Made by a program: the position numbers and the translations under genes
Notes under the pieces: generated by a model
What the model was told of the DNA's origin: nothing
Database searches by the model: none
What the model saw: the letters and a program-made list of their open reading frames with translations, nothing else
Shown here: positions 46,506 to 58,176 of the stretch, piece after piece
Numbering within the stretch: position 1 is the first letter of the stretch
How the letters are laid out: every line of letters starts with the position of its first letter
From: Fictibacillus terranigra
GTDB taxonomy: Bacteria > Bacillota > Bacilli > Bacillales > Fictibacillaceae
Direction: 5' to 3'
Length of the DNA: 64,000 nt
Assembly: GCF_030412265.1 (NCBI RefSeq)
Contig: NZ_JAUHLN010000002.1
Span: forward strand, 248,001-312,000

Positions 46506-47069
46506 TTATAAAAGATTCTTAAGTTCCTCTTTTACGCTTTTATTGACTGATTCCCATAATGCTTGGTCAGTTGTCATCCGAGCTTTGAAATTTTTGTACA
46601 TCTCTTTTTGTTTTTCATCAAACGAAGGGTCTTCCTTTGCTGGCAAAGTGCTTCGTTCACTCATGATCAGAGTCTGCACCTCTGGTGATCGAGGCCCCCA
46701 AACCGCTTTCTCATTTCCTTCCTGATCGATAAAAATGAATTTTGGAATAGCGCGGGCTGTACCGTTCGTTAGGTATTGGTCCATAAGTTCAAGATTTTCA
46801 TCACGGACTAAAAAGCGCAGCTCGATCCCGGCATATTCTGCGATTCTCTGTATGATCGGAACACAAAGAAGTGCATCACCGCACCAGTCAGCCGTCAGAA
46901 CCGCTGCTTTTAGTTCAAGAAGAGGAAACTGCTGATAAAAATCCCTGTCCTCATCAGAAAGTGTAAAGCTGTTGTAGATGGCCAGCAGCTCTTCCTTGTT
47001 GACTTGCATGCTTTCAAAGTATTCGTCTTTCGTTAACCCCTTTTGAAACCATTCGTTTAAATTTCCCAC
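46506..47069 (-). CDS. Thioredoxin-fold protein without a CXXC motif
   Basis: 187 residues. The core AAVLTADWCGDALLCVPIIQRIAE sits at the thioredoxin active-site position, but the first Cys is followed by GDALLC instead of GPC, so there is no CXXC pair; LRFLVRDENLELMDQYLTNGTARAIPKFIFID supplies the cis-proline region. This fits the Thioredoxin_9-type family common in Bacillaceae, function unknown. I chose the GTG at 47069, 5-8 bases after AGAGGTGA; the frame extends to a TTG at 47087 that would place the ribosome site inside the gene. Confidence 0.7.
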   Translation of the reverse strand: MGNLNEWFQKGLTKDEYFESMQVNKEELLAIYNSFTLSDEDRDFYQQFPLLELKAAVLTADWCGDALLCVPIIQRIAEYAGIELRFLVRDENLELMDQYLTNGTARAIPKFIFIDQEGNEKAVWGPRSPEVQTLIMSERSTLPAKEDPSFDEKQKEMYKNFKARMTTDQALWESVNKSVKEELKNLL

Positions 47070-47222
47070 CCTGCTCACCTCTTTCAATCTATTGTAAAAC
47101 GAAGCGCCTGGTTTTGAAAGCTTTGACTCTTAGCAAGTTAAAAAAACCGGCATCCACACTTAACGAATAAAGGTCTAAAAGTGAGAGTGTACGTTTTAAT
47201 TTCTTTATGTAGACAGGCTCGC

Positions 47223-47981
47223 TTACCCGTGCTGCAGACGTTGAATACCCTCTTTCTTGAATGCATCGTTAATCTTTTGTGCAAAAGACAGAGCATGCTC
47301 CCCGTCACCATGGATACAAATGGTCTCTGCTTTAATTTCGATTTCTCCAGCTGGGGTGCCGACCTTGTTGTGCTTTACCATTTTTATCACTTGGCCGACG
47401 GCTTGGTGATCATCCGTCAGCAAGCTGTCGGGTTGGCTTCTCGGCGTCAGTGTGCCGTCTGGCTGATACGTCCTGTCTGCAAAAACTTCACTGCATGTTT
47501 GTAGGCCGGATGCTCTGCCTGCTTCTATCAACCGGCTCCCTGCCAAGCCATACAATATAATTTCTGGGTCTAGTTTATATATGGCTTCAGATATGCCCCG
47601 CGAAAGGTCTTTATTAATGGCCGCCATATTGTATAAAGCTCCATGAGGCTTGACATGACGCAGTCTTCCTCCTTCTGCGCGTACAAAAGCTGATAAGGCG
47701 CCGACCTGATAAAGCACGTAATCATATGCTTCTTCAGGGGTTATATTCATCATCCGGCGTCCGAACCCGGCCAGATCCGGCAGGCCTGGGTGAGCACCAA
47801 TGGCGACCTGTCTTTCCAGTGCAAGTTTGACCGTATGTTTCATTATTGAAGGATCTCCTGCGTGAAAACCACAGGCGATATTGGCGGATGAAATATAATG
47901 CATCATCTGTTCATCATAGCCAATTTTATATCTGCCAAAACTTTCTCCCATATCACAATTGAGGTCTACGGAATACTTCAT
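47223..47981 (-). CDS. pxpA: 5-oxoprolinase subunit PxpA (LamB/YcsF family)
   Basis: 252 residues with the family signature [17 protein letters not shown] at the N-terminus, [27 protein letters not shown] and VKPHGALYN. PxpA works with PxpB and PxpC to hydrolyse 5-oxoproline to glutamate using ATP. It is the last gene of a pxpB-pxpC-pxpA unit, 7 bases after pxpC, with GGGAG before the ATG. Confidence 0.93.
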   Translation of the reverse strand: MKYSVDLNCDMGESFGRYKIGYDEQMMHYISSANIACGFHAGDPSIMKHTVKLALERQVAIGAHPGLPDLAGFGRRMMNITPEEAYDYVLYQVGALSAFVRAEGGRLRHVKPHGALYNMAAINKDLSRGISEAIYKLDPEIILYGLAGSRLIEAGRASGLQTCSEVFADRTYQPDGTLTPRSQPDSLLTDDHQAVGQVIKMVKHNKVGTPAGEIEIKAETICIHGDGEHALSFAQKINDAFKKEGIQRLQHG

Positions 47982-47988
47982 CGTTTAA

Positions 47989-48954
47989 TCACTCCCTGTT
48001 CTTCAGTCTGATCCCGGCTTTCAGGTAGTCCAGCTCTATCTTTTGTATGATGTAGCTGATTTGTGCTTCCTCTTCCGTGATTTCTTGAAATACAATCGAG
48101 TCTCCGGGTTTTGCTTGTGCCAGCTTAGGCAAGTCAACATAAGCCACCTGTGCTATTTTCGGATATCCGCCTGTCGTTTGGCGGTCTGCCATCAGGATGA
48201 TCGGTTTACCCTCTGACGGAACTTGAACGGTTCCAAACAGAACAGGTTCGGACAGGATCTCTTTTTGTTGTTGCAGCTTCAGTTCAGTTCCCTCTGCCCG
48301 GTAGCCCATTCTGTCCGATTGAGTAGATATTTTGAATTTTTCATTGAAGAAAGCCGTTTGGCTTTCCTTCGTAAAGAGGTCAAAATGCCTGCCTTTAACT
48401 GCACGGATGGTATTCATATCAAGATACATGGCTCTCGGTTCATGGCTGATAAACCAATTGAAAGACGTTGGATGAAAGCCGTTCCCGTCTGAATTCACCG
48501 GGAGTGTATCCCCTTCTTTCAAAGCTCTTCCTTGATAACCGCCCATTCCAGCTCGCAAATACGTGCTTTTGCTTCCCATCACACGGCCCGTATCATAACC
48601 CCCGGCTACAGCGATGTATGCTCTGCATCCCCACTTGCAATTGCCAAATTCCAGCACATCTCCTTTTCTTACAGAGATCGTTCTCCAGTTTTCAATCGCC
48701 TTTTCATTGAGTGACGGTGTGAGATCGGCACCGCAGATGGCAATAAACGTATCGATCCCAAACGTTAGTTTAGGACCGGTGAGTGTGACTTCAAGTGTAG
48801 CTTCTCCTTCTGAATTTCCAACTAAAAGATTGGCTGCAGTATGAGCAAAAGGATCCATTGACCCGCTTACAATCACCCCATACTGCTGATAGGTATAGCG
48901 GCCGAGATCCTGAAGGCTGGTCAGCATCCCCGGTTTGTTAATCATTATGGCCAT
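47989..48954 (-). CDS. pxpC: 5-oxoprolinase subunit PxpC (KipA-like)
   Basis: 321 residues of the allophanate hydrolase subunit 2 / carboxyltransferase family: GMLTSLQDLGRYTYQQYGVIVSGSMD, AVAGGYDTGRVMGSKSTYLRAGMGGYQGR and SDRMGYRAEGTEL. It overlaps the end of pxpB by 17 bases with GGGAGG before the ATG, so translation is coupled. In B. subtilis the homologues are KipA and KipI of the kinase A inhibition locus; here only the pxp genes are present. Confidence 0.92.
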   Translation of the reverse strand: MAIMINKPGMLTSLQDLGRYTYQQYGVIVSGSMDPFAHTAANLLVGNSEGEATLEVTLTGPKLTFGIDTFIAICGADLTPSLNEKAIENWRTISVRKGDVLEFGNCKWGCRAYIAVAGGYDTGRVMGSKSTYLRAGMGGYQGRALKEGDTLPVNSDGNGFHPTSFNWFISHEPRAMYLDMNTIRAVKGRHFDLFTKESQTAFFNEKFKISTQSDRMGYRAEGTELKLQQQKEILSEPVLFGTVQVPSEGKPIILMADRQTTGGYPKIAQVAYVDLPKLAQAKPGDSIVFQEITEEEAQISYIIQKIELDYLKAGIRLKNRE

Positions 48955-49657
48955 GGTCAGCCTCCCAAGAATGGTATTCTTCTAATGTGATTTCGTAAAA
49001 CTTAACTTGATCTCCTGCTTCTATCAGGGTCGGGGGATTCAGGGATGGCCTGAACAGTTCTAATGGTGTACGGCCGATCAATTGCCAGCCGCCTGGCGTT
49101 TCAATCGGATAGATCCCCGTCTGTTTGCCTGCTATTCCGACACTTCCCTTTGGAATGGATAGACGCGGGGAAGAAAGCCTCGGTGCGGAAATGCGAGAGG
49201 ACATTCCACCTAAGAACGGAAACCCGGGAGCGAAGCCGAGCATATAAACATAGTAGGTGTTCTCGGTATGTATTTTTATTACTTCTTCCGGGGACAGACT
49301 ATTCAATTTTGCTACGTTTTCCAGATCAGGGCCAAAGTCACTGCCGTAACATACAGGTATTTTAATGACATGTCGTGAGGAAGCTTCTTCTTTAGGCATG
49401 GATTCCATTCGCATTTTGACCCGATTTTTGGCGAGTTCAAAAGCTGATTTTTCAGGGTGTGCAAATTTCATAGGATCATAAAGGACTGTAAGTGTGTTGT
49501 ATGCGGGAACCGTTTCGATGAACCCATCAAAGGGGTTTTCATTAAGCCATCTGGAGATATTATGGATTTGCTGATTCATGTCGACAGAAATCCCATCTCC
49601 AAATTCCAGTAAAATCCCTGCTTCCCCGAAGCGATAGTATTTAATCTCTTGGAACAT
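48938..49657 (-). CDS. pxpB: 5-oxoprolinase subunit PxpB (KipI-like)
   Basis: 239 residues of the allophanate hydrolase subunit 1 family: YYRFGEAGILLEFGDGI, IPVCYGSDFGPDLENVA and the cyclophilin-like YMLGFAPGFPFLGGM with AGKQTGIYPIETPGGWQLIGRTP. The homologous KipI also inhibits the sporulation kinase KinA, so a second role is possible. The start at 49657 (MFQEIKYYRFGEA) follows AAAGGA; the frame is open to 49675. A promoter TTGTTT, 17 bases, TATAGT lies just upstream. Confidence 0.9.
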   Translation of the reverse strand: MFQEIKYYRFGEAGILLEFGDGISVDMNQQIHNISRWLNENPFDGFIETVPAYNTLTVLYDPMKFAHPEKSAFELAKNRVKMRMESMPKEEASSRHVIKIPVCYGSDFGPDLENVAKLNSLSPEEVIKIHTENTYYVYMLGFAPGFPFLGGMSSRISAPRLSSPRLSIPKGSVGIAGKQTGIYPIETPGGWQLIGRTPLELFRPSLNPPTLIEAGDQVKFYEITLEEYHSWEADHGHND

Positions 49658-49688
49658 TGCAGCTTCCTTTCTCATTAATATTATTCAC

Positions 49689-49717
49689 ACTATACAAAGA
49701 ATCAATTGAAAAAACAA
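49689..49717 (-). promoter_or_regulatory. Candidate sigma-A promoter of pxpBCA
   Basis: Minus-strand TTGTTT (49712-49717) and TATAGT (49689-49694) separated by 17 bases, about 30 bases before the pxpB start. Confidence 0.6.
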
Positions 49718-49744
49718 GGAAATCCAGACCATAATAAATTTTTC

Positions 49745-49781
49745 TACTATACTAGTGAATTCCTAAATATCAAGTATAGTA
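49745..49781. repeat. Perfect 9-base inverted repeat upstream of the pxp promoter
   Basis: TACTATACT (49745-49753) and AGTATAGTA (49773-49781), centres 28 bases apart, placed 28-64 bases upstream of the pxp -35 box. The loop is 19 bases with no T-run, so this is not a terminator. The position suggests an operator for an unknown regulator. Confidence 0.5.
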
Positions 49782-49902
49782 CGATGACCTCAGAGGAATA
49801 TGGACTATTTGTACCAGCAGACTAAAATTCAATGAGAGAAAGGAACGGAACATGTCCCTTTCAATCAACTGGCATGTTTGAGTCTCACTTTTTAGAGACA
49901 AT

Positions 49903-49933
49903 AAAAAAAAAACGGCCTGCCCGGCCGTTTTTT

Positions 49934-49935
<2 letters not shown>
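49903..49935. terminator. Terminator of the ABC-F gene
   Basis: CGGCC/GGCCG stem with long A and T runs on either side, strong on both strands. Confidence 0.92.
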
Positions 49936-51571
<1,636 letters not shown>

Positions 51572-51657
51572 CTAGTTCCATAATCTCAATGATTGTATCA
51601 TACCATATCAACAGTGCAAACGTGCATACAAGATTATGGAGAAGCCGTTCTTCTTTA

Positions 51658-51691
51658 TTAAAAAAGCGGAGAGCCGGTTTGGCCTCTCCGC
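51658..51691 (-). terminator. Terminator of the aromatic amino acid operon
   Basis: Minus strand GCGGAGAGGCC pairs with GGCTCTCCGC around a short loop, then TTTTTTAAT. It lies about 50 bases past the EPSP synthase stop. Confidence 0.88.
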
Positions 51692-51738
51692 AGTTTATGC
51701 TGCATGTTAAATTTTTTCTACTTTATTGTGTGTACAAA

Positions 51739-53037
51739 TTAAACACCGATGTTTTCGTTTTGAAGTTTTTCTAGCTCTCCAAAAAATCCAGGGTATGAAA
51801 CGGAAACAGCATCACTGTTCAATAGTGTGGTTTCTCCTTCACCCAGGCAGGACGCAACGGCCAGCATCATTCCGATCCGATGATCTCCGTGGCTGTCAAC
51901 CTCTGCTCCTTTGAGAGATGACGTTCCTTTTATGATCATACCATCAGAGGTTGCTTCAATTTCCACACCCATCTTTTGCAGTTCATGCACGACCGTATCA
52001 ATTCTGTTTGTTTCTTTCACTTTTAGTTCTGCCGCGTCTTTAATCACCGTTGTCCCTGTGGCTTGCGTGGCAGCCAGCGCTATAATGGGGATCTCATCGA
52101 TCAATCGTGGAATGATCGAGCCGCTGATCTCAATCCCATTCAGTCTGGAGGTCTTGACTGTAAGATCAGCGTATGGCTCCGCATCTTCTCCTTCAATATG
52201 AGAAACGGTGATGTCAGCGCCCATCTCTTTTAATACGTCGATGATACCCGTCCGGGTAGGATTCATTCCTACTTTTTTCAAAGTGATCTCGCTGTTGGGA
52301 ATGATGGAGCCGGCTACAAGGAAGAAGGCAGCAGAGGAAATATCTCCGGGTACTTCAATGTGGGTCCCTGTTAATCCTTGACCGCCGTTTATGCTTGCTG
52401 TATTTCCGTCCACATCTACTTTGCATCCAAACGCTCCAAGCATGCGTTCTGTATGATCACGGGATTTGAAAGGCTCTGTAACGGAGGTTGTGCCTTCTGC
52501 AGATAGTCCTGCAAGCAAAATGGCTGACTTTACCTGTGCACTCGCGACGGGGGAATGATAATCGATCCCTTTGCATTGTCCTCCGCGTATGCTTAAAGGA
52601 ACATAATTTCCTTGATCTCTGCCTTCAATGGCAGCCCCCATCTCCCGCAACGGGTTCGTTACCCTCTTCATTGGGCGTTTGGCAATGGATGAATCCCCAG
52701 TCATGCAAGAGTGAAACGGAGTGTTTGCAAGGATGCCGAGCATCAATCGGATCGTTGTACCTGAGTTTCCGGCATCGAGTATATCCATCGGTTCCTTCAG
52801 GCCCTTTAAACCTTTTCCTTCTATTATAACTGTATCTTTTTTCTGTTCGATGCTGACTCCCATTTTTCTGAAACAGTCTACGGTGCTTAAACAGTCATCT
52901 CCAGGTAAAAAACCCGTTACCGTTGTACGTCCGTCAGCGATGGAACCAAACATAACGGCCCTATGGGAGATGGATTTATCTCCGGGAATTTGAATGGTCC
53001 CGTGAAGACCGGAAACTGGCTTTAATCGTTTTGACAT
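51739..53037 (-). CDS. aroE: 3-phosphoshikimate 1-carboxyvinyltransferase (EPSP synthase)
   Basis: 432 residues. It joins PEP to shikimate-3-phosphate. Motifs: [20 protein letters not shown] at 18-37, [17 protein letters not shown] (a class II type sequence), [12 protein letters not shown] and the C-terminal [11 protein letters not shown]. The product name follows B. subtilis aroE, called aroA in enteric bacteria. It is the last gene of the T-box-controlled unit, 17 bases after tyrA, with AAAGGGGGCC as ribosome site. Confidence 0.95.
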   Translation of the reverse strand: MSKRLKPVSGLHGTIQIPGDKSISHRAVMFGSIADGRTTVTGFLPGDDCLSTVDCFRKMGVSIEQKKDTVIIEGKGLKGLKEPMDILDAGNSGTTIRLMLGILANTPFHSCMTGDSSIAKRPMKRVTNPLREMGAAIEGRDQGNYVPLSIRGGQCKGIDYHSPVASAQVKSAILLAGLSAEGTTSVTEPFKSRDHTERMLGAFGCKVDVDGNTASINGGQGLTGTHIEVPGDISSAAFFLVAGSIIPNSEITLKKVGMNPTRTGIIDVLKEMGADITVSHIEGEDAEPYADLTVKTSRLNGIEISGSIIPRLIDEIPIIALAATQATGTTVIKDAAELKVKETNRIDTVVHELQKMGVEIEATSDGMIIKGTSSLKGAEVDSHGDHRIGMMLAVASCLGEGETTLLNSDAVSVSYPGFFGELEKLQNENIGV

Positions 53038-53054
53038 GAAATTGGCCCCCTTTG

Positions 53055-54155
53055 CTAAATGGCAATATATGTGGTGAATTGAAGGTCTTCAAGACTCTCT
53101 TTTGCGTTCTGGCGATCTTCTTCCGATTGGAAACTCACTCTCAGTACGCCGTAAATATCCTCTCTGGCCTCAATTACCCGGATATTTGTAATACTGATTC
53201 GTTTCTCAGCAAGTATAGAGGTAACACGTGAAATCACCCCAACATCATCTATGATGTCGACGTACAGGTCGTAAAAGGATGTGATGGCGCCTTTTGCTTT
53301 AATCGGCAGAGCATCCCGGTATTGCTTCGCACTGGAAAAGTACTCAAGGAGACCTTCGTCGCTTCCGCTTTTAACAAGATCCTTTACACTTTCCATTTCC
53401 ATGATCCATTCATCGATAAAGGTTAAAATATTTTCCTGATTGTGCTTGATAATATCCTTCCACATGACGGGACTGCTTGATGCGATCCTTGTAATATCCT
53501 TAAATCCTCCGGCAGCAAGATCGTTGACTTGATTGTAGTTTTTGGAATAGTGCTGTACTTGGCGAACGAGGCTCGCTGCCACTACGTGTGGAAAATGGCT
53601 GACCACCCCTGTCAGGAGATCATGTTTTTCAGCCTCCATAACGATAAATTTTGCATGTGTCCCCTTCAGCCAATTTTTTAATTCTTCTATTCTTTGGTCC
53701 GGGGTTCCTGGTCCAGGTGTTATCATATAGAACGCATTTTCAAACAAATGGGCTTTGGCACTGCCGGGTCCTGACTTGTGGGAACCGGCCATCGGATGCC
53801 CTCCGATAAATGTAATGCCTTTTTCTCTTAAATAAGAAGCTTTCTCCATAATTTTTGATTTTGTGCTGCCTACATCTGTGATGAGGGCAGCCGGAGGCTG
53901 GGTAAGGGACGCAAACCAATCCAAAAGTCTTTCCGTTTCCTCCACCGGAGTAGCCAATACGATCAGATCCGCCATCTCAGTTTCCGTTTGGAGATCAGTA
54001 CAGATTGAGTCAATGATGCGCAGCCGCATTGCTAGATTGGCATGATCGTCTGAAATATCATGTCCGATGATCGTGCAAGAATGTTCTTTTTTAATAGCCA
54101 TTGCGATGGATCCGCCAATAAGGCCCAATCCAATCAGCAGTACCCGTTTATTCAC
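53055..54155 (-). CDS. tyrA: Prephenate dehydrogenase with ACT domain
   Basis: 366 residues. N-terminal NAD-binding [14 protein letters not shown], the catalytic region with [31 protein letters not shown], a helical dimer domain, and a C-terminal ACT domain (about 295-366, [27 protein letters not shown]) likely to bind tyrosine for feedback control. It converts prephenate to 4-hydroxyphenylpyruvate. GTG start overlapping the aroB stop, with AAGGAG 7 bases before. Confidence 0.94.
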   Translation of the reverse strand: MNKRVLLIGLGLIGGSIAMAIKKEHSCTIIGHDISDDHANLAMRLRIIDSICTDLQTETEMADLIVLATPVEETERLLDWFASLTQPPAALITDVGSTKSKIMEKASYLREKGITFIGGHPMAGSHKSGPGSAKAHLFENAFYMITPGPGTPDQRIEELKNWLKGTHAKFIVMEAEKHDLLTGVVSHFPHVVAASLVRQVQHYSKNYNQVNDLAAGGFKDITRIASSSPVMWKDIIKHNQENILTFIDEWIMEMESVKDLVKSGSDEGLLEYFSSAKQYRDALPIKAKGAITSFYDLYVDIIDDVGVISRVTSILAEKRISITNIRVIEAREDIYGVLRVSFQSEEDRQNAKESLEDLQFTTYIAI

Positions 54156-55251
54156 TGTTTTGCTCCTTGTCTGCCATGATAAATTCTTCTAGAGAGTCCA
54201 ATAGGAGGGTGTCATTCACTTCTTGAACACAGGCTTGCCCGATCTCCTGGAGCAGAACCATTTTCACATGGCCCATTGTCGACTTTTTATCTCTTTTCAT
54301 TGTTTCAAGCAGCGCTTCTGCTTCAAGCTGAGGAGGTATTACAGGATAGCAAAACTTGCGAAACCATTTATTGATCGCAATATAATGAAGGTTTTTGCCG
54401 GAGATGGATTCGCTGAGCTTCAGTGCGAACCGCATTCCGATGGACACCGCGTCGCCGTGGGAGATTGCACCGTACCCTGCTTTGCTCTCTATCGCATGGC
54501 CAAGTGTATGCCCGAAATTTAAAATCGCCCGAAGTCCACTTTCCCGCTCATCCTGGGCTACTACTTGTGCCTTTATTGCTATCGCCGTCTTCAAGATATA
54601 GGCTAGTTTTTCATCCGGTATTTTTTGTATTTCGGTAACTTCATTTACTAACCAATGATAGAATGCCTCATCAGCAATAAGGGAATGCTTGATGACTTCT
54701 GCAAACCCTGATCTCCATTCTTCTTCTGCAAGAGATTTCAAAAAGGAAGTAGAATAAAACACAGCTTCAGGCTGATGGAAAACGCCGACCATGTTTTTCC
54801 CAAGTGGATGATTGATCCCTGTTTTACCGCCTACCGCACTGTCGTGAGCTAATAGAGTCGTCGGGAGCTGTATAAAACGGATGCCTCTCATATACGTTCC
54901 TGCTACAAAACCGGCCAGGTCCCCGATCATCCCCCCGCCTAGGGCAATAATCAGTGAATGTCTATCCAAGCCCCTCTCAAGGGCAAAAGTAAGACACTTA
55001 TAATAATTATCAAATGATTTTTCCCTATCTCCGCTCGGTATCACGAAGGAATGAAGAGATCGGCTGATACTTTCAAGTTTCTCTGCTGTTCCTTGAAAAT
55101 AAAGGCGGTTTACCGTCTCATCAGAAATGATTAAGATACTGGTCACTTTTGGAGACAGATCCTGTATAAATGGAGCCAGGCCATCGAGAACAGTATTTCC
55201 AATGAAAACGGGGTATTTCTTGGATTCCGTGTTAATCTGCAGTGTTTCCAT
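54148..55251 (-). CDS. aroB: 3-dehydroquinate synthase
   Basis: 367 residues. It cyclises DAHP to 3-dehydroquinate with NAD and a divalent metal. Motifs: IALGGGMIGDLAGFVAGTYMRG, LPTTLLAHDSAVGGKTGINHPLGKN, and the metal-binding FGHTLGHAIE and SHGDAVSIGM. The start overlaps the chorismate synthase stop (TAATG) and its own stop overlaps tyrA, so the genes are tightly coupled. Confidence 0.95.
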   Translation of the reverse strand: METLQINTESKKYPVFIGNTVLDGLAPFIQDLSPKVTSILIISDETVNRLYFQGTAEKLESISRSLHSFVIPSGDREKSFDNYYKCLTFALERGLDRHSLIIALGGGMIGDLAGFVAGTYMRGIRFIQLPTTLLAHDSAVGGKTGINHPLGKNMVGVFHQPEAVFYSTSFLKSLAEEEWRSGFAEVIKHSLIADEAFYHWLVNEVTEIQKIPDEKLAYILKTAIAIKAQVVAQDERESGLRAILNFGHTLGHAIESKAGYGAISHGDAVSIGMRFALKLSESISGKNLHYIAINKWFRKFCYPVIPPQLEAEALLETMKRDKKSTMGHVKMVLLQEIGQACVQEVNDTLLLDSLEEFIMADKEQNSE

Positions 55252-56420
55252 TAGAACTCACGCGCCTGAAGGTTATGCCGTTGAATGTTTTCTTTGATTC
55301 TTTCCAGGTTATCTGCACCGAACTGTTCCACGATCGCTGCTGCAAGCTCCCAAGCCACTACAGCTTCAGCCACTACGCTGGCCGCAGGAACAGCACAGCT
55401 GTCTGATCGTTCAATACTGGCCTGGAACGGCTCCTTAGAATCGATGTCAATACTTTGAAGAGGCTTGTAAAGAGTTGGGATGGGTTTCATCACGCCTCTC
55501 ACGACGATCGGCATCCCGGTCGTCATACCTCCCTCTAACCCGCCAGCGTTATTGGTTCGTCGTGTATAACCCTCTTCTTCATTCCAAAGGATTTCGTCAT
55601 GGACGAGGCTTCCTGGTTTATGAGCGGCTTCAAAACCGATGCCGATCTCTGCACCTTTAAATGCGTTGATACTCATGATGGCCGCTGCAAGCTTCGCATC
55701 AAGCTTCCGATCATAATGAACATAGCTTCCAACCCCTATCGGCATGCCCTCTACGATCACTTCAACGATGCCTCCTATTGAGTCACCCTTCTCCTTCGCC
55801 TCGTCAATGGCAAGCATCATTTTCTTTCCAGCCGCTTCATCCAAACAGCGTACAGGAGATGCTTCAGTTCTTTCCTGAAGGTCTTTTATGGATTCAAAGG
55901 AAAGCTCCTCCGCCACGACTCCTCCAATTTCAATCACATGGCCGCCTACTTTTATCCCAAGCTCCCTCAGAAGCTGTTTTGCCACTGCCCCTGCTGCTAC
56001 TCTCACTGTTGTTTCCCTGGCGGATGACCGTTCCAGGACATTCCTCATATCTCTATGGTTATACTTGATGGCCCCGTTGAGATCAGCATGCCCCGGTCTA
56101 GGCCTTGTGATCTGGCGTTTTACTTCATCACTGTCCTCTTCCAGAGGTTCAGCTCCCATGATCTTTGTCCAGTGTTTAAAATCCCGGTTCTCTACAGTCA
56201 GGGTAATCGGAGACCCGAGAGTATAGCCGTGCCGGACGCCGCTGTTAATAATCGCCTGGTCCTTTTCAATCTGCATCCTTCTTCCCCGTCCGTGGCCTTT
56301 CTGCCTGCGGGACAGTTCTTCGTTAATCTCTGCTGCTGTCAGCGGCAGTCCTGATGGAATGCCTTCTAGTATAGTTGTGAGTTGTGGTCCGTGTGATTCT
56401 CCGGCTGTTAAATACCTCAT
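55251..56420 (-). CDS. aroF: Chorismate synthase
   Basis: 389 residues. It makes chorismate from EPSP using reduced FMN. Motifs: [23 protein letters not shown] at the N-terminus, [42 protein letters not shown], and [17 protein letters not shown]. Named aroF in B. subtilis (aroC elsewhere). It is the first gene after the T-box leader, with AAGGAGG before the ATG. Confidence 0.95.
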   Translation of the reverse strand: MRYLTAGESHGPQLTTILEGIPSGLPLTAAEINEELSRRQKGHGRGRRMQIEKDQAIINSGVRHGYTLGSPITLTVENRDFKHWTKIMGAEPLEEDSDEVKRQITRPRPGHADLNGAIKYNHRDMRNVLERSSARETTVRVAAGAVAKQLLRELGIKVGGHVIEIGGVVAEELSFESIKDLQERTEASPVRCLDEAAGKKMMLAIDEAKEKGDSIGGIVEVIVEGMPIGVGSYVHYDRKLDAKLAAAIMSINAFKGAEIGIGFEAAHKPGSLVHDEILWNEEEGYTRRTNNAGGLEGGMTTGMPIVVRGVMKPIPTLYKPLQSIDIDSKEPFQASIERSDSCAVPAASVVAEAVVAWELAAAIVEQFGADNLERIKENIQRHNLQAREF

Positions 56421-56451
56421 GATTGTGCCTCCTTAAATTCTTTAGAAATAC

Positions 56452-56711
56452 AAAAAAGCCCCTGCTATTAATAGCAGGGACGAATTCATTCGCGGTACCA
56501 CCCTCATTGCGGAACACATGGAACCTTCCGCCACTTCATTCATGGATAACGGTATAAAACCGTCCTTCTCTACTGATCCCGTTACCGGACCGTTCAACAA
56601 GGAAGCTCGAGGGTGTAATTCGCATTCTCCTTTGTACTGGTTCGCACCGTCCACCAGCTCTCTTAAAAACAGGGAGAAGAATACTACTGTTGCCTGTCAT
56701 TGCGATCGTTT
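56452..56711 (-). ncRNA. T-box riboswitch leader, tyrosine specifier, upstream of chorismate synthase
   Basis: The minus strand carries a full T-box leader. Stem I has AGTA- and GCTGGTGG-type elements (56645-56690). The specifier loop reads GAAT-TAC-ACC with the triplet TAC at 56615-56617. The conserved T-box is GGGTGGTACCGCG (56491-56503), and the terminator GTCCCTGCTATTAATAGCAGGGGC runs through 56452-56481 into TTTTTT (shown here in parts: arms GTCCCTGCTA and TAGCAGGGGC). TAC is a tyrosine codon, so uncharged tRNA-Tyr would favour read-through into aroF-aroB-tyrA-aroE. The specifier call depends on the predicted loop; the rest is clear. Confidence 0.85.
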
Positions 56712-56717
56712 AATTGT

Positions 56718-56723
56718 ATTATA
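56718..56723 (-). promoter_or_regulatory. -10 box of the T-box leader promoter
   Basis: Perfect TATAAT on the minus strand about 7 bases before the likely leader start. No consensus -35 is evident. Confidence 0.5.
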
Positions 56724-56817
56724 TCAATTTTTAACACGGTTAGAGCCGATTGTAAAGGGGGACGGACCAATTTTTTGAAAATTAACAAAGACTTTGAATA
56801 AATCTGAAAATAACCCC

Positions 56818-56846
56818 TTGACAAGATACACTATCGTGCTTTAAAG
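56818..56846 (+). promoter_or_regulatory. Candidate promoter of the DAHP synthase gene
   Basis: Perfect -35 TTGACA at 56818-56823, then at 17-18 bases a poor -10 (TTAAAG or TAAAGT). It lies about 110 bases before the start codon. Confidence 0.45.
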
Positions 56847-56954
56847 TAGCAAACAATACTCAAAAAATTATTCGGAAAAGGGGCCGGCGCCGCCCCGATG
56901 AAAGAAGCAATTTTGAAGGAGTAAACACATATGAATCATGAGGAGGAGCTTAGG

Positions 56955-58031
56955 ATGTCAAAAGAACTGGTTGAGCTACGCAGTGAGATTGAAGCCGTCG
57001 ATCAAAAGATTCTAGACCTGTTAAACGACCGTGCTTCCATCGTACAAGAGATTGGAAAATTAAAAGAAATGCAGGGTGTTAAGCGTTTTGACCCTGTTCG
57101 TGAACGCAAGCTTCTTGACTTGATTGCAGACCGTAATAAAGGGCCATTCGAAACGTCTACCCTTCAATATATTTTTAAACAAATCTTTAAAGCCAGCCTG
57201 GAGCTTCAGGAAGATGACCACCGTAAAGCGCTGCTGGTATCACGTAAGAAGAAACCGGATGATACGATTATTAACATAAAAGGCGAGCTTATCGGAACCG
57301 GTGAACAGCATTTTGTGATGGGGCCATGTGCGGTAGAAAGCTATGATCAAGTTAAACAAGTGGCGAAAGCAATAAAAGATCAAGGCTTGACCCTCATGCG
57401 CGGCGGAGCGTTCAAACCGCGTACTTCTCCTTATGATTTCCAAGGTCTTGGCATGGAAGGACTTAAAATTTTACGACAAGTAGCCAATGAGGAAAACCTG
57501 GCGGTCATCAGTGAAATTTTGAACCCGAACGATCTTGAGGAAGCTCTGGATTATGTGGATGTCGTCCAAATCGGTGCCCGTAATATGCAAAACTTCGAAC
57601 TATTAAAAGCTGCAGGTGCCATCAACAAACCAGTATTATTGAAACGCGGCCTCTCAGCAACAATTGAAGAGTTCATGTATGCCGCCGAATACATCCTTGC
57701 TCAAGGAAATGACCAGATCATCCTCTGTGAGCGCGGAATTCGCACCTATGAAAAAGCGACGAGGAATACGCTTGATATTTCAGCCGTTCCGATTCTTAAA
57801 AAGGAAACCCACCTCCCCGTTATGGTGGATGTCACTCATTCTACTGGAAGAAGAGATCTATTGCTTCCTGCGGCAAAAGCAGCACTTGCGATCGGAGCTG
57901 ACGGTGTAATGGCTGAAGTCCATCCAGACCCGGCTGTCGCTCTATCTGACTCTGCACAGCAAATGAATATTCCACAATTCCACGATTTTATGAACGAACT
58001 GAAGAAACACACAGCTGTTCATACTTCCTAA
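56955..58031 (+). CDS. aroA: Bifunctional DAHP synthase and chorismate mutase
   Basis: 358 residues. An N-terminal AroQ-type chorismate mutase (about 1-85, [44 protein letters not shown]) is fused to a type I-beta DAHP synthase (about 110-350: [56 protein letters not shown]). It catalyses the first step of the shikimate pathway and is usually feedback-inhibited through the mutase domain. The start at 56955 gives the same length as B. subtilis AroA and has GGAGG 8 bases before; an in-frame ATG at 56931 with its own AAGGAG is also plausible and would add 8 residues. Named aroA in B. subtilis. Confidence 0.94.
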   Translation: MSKELVELRSEIEAVDQKILDLLNDRASIVQEIGKLKEMQGVKRFDPVRERKLLDLIADRNKGPFETSTLQYIFKQIFKASLELQEDDHRKALLVSRKKKPDDTIINIKGELIGTGEQHFVMGPCAVESYDQVKQVAKAIKDQGLTLMRGGAFKPRTSPYDFQGLGMEGLKILRQVANEENLAVISEILNPNDLEEALDYVDVVQIGARNMQNFELLKAAGAINKPVLLKRGLSATIEEFMYAAEYILAQGNDQIILCERGIRTYEKATRNTLDISAVPILKKETHLPVMVDVTHSTGRRDLLLPAAKAALAIGADGVMAEVHPDPAVALSDSAQQMNIPQFHDFMNELKKHTAVHTS

Positions 58032-58037
58032 CTCTAT

Positions 58038-58068
58038 GAAGATGGTCCATTTGGGCCATCTTTTTTAT
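58038..58068 (+). terminator. Terminator of aroA
   Basis: GATGGTCC/GGGCCATC with a 4-base loop and TTTTTT. Confidence 0.88.
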
Positions 58069-58176
58069 TTATCCAACCATATCTTTCATCATTTGAAAAT
58101 AAAATAACCTCGCTTCGTCGTCCATATGATATAATTTCCATTATTACAGATTTGGAAAAGGAATGCGATATGGAAT

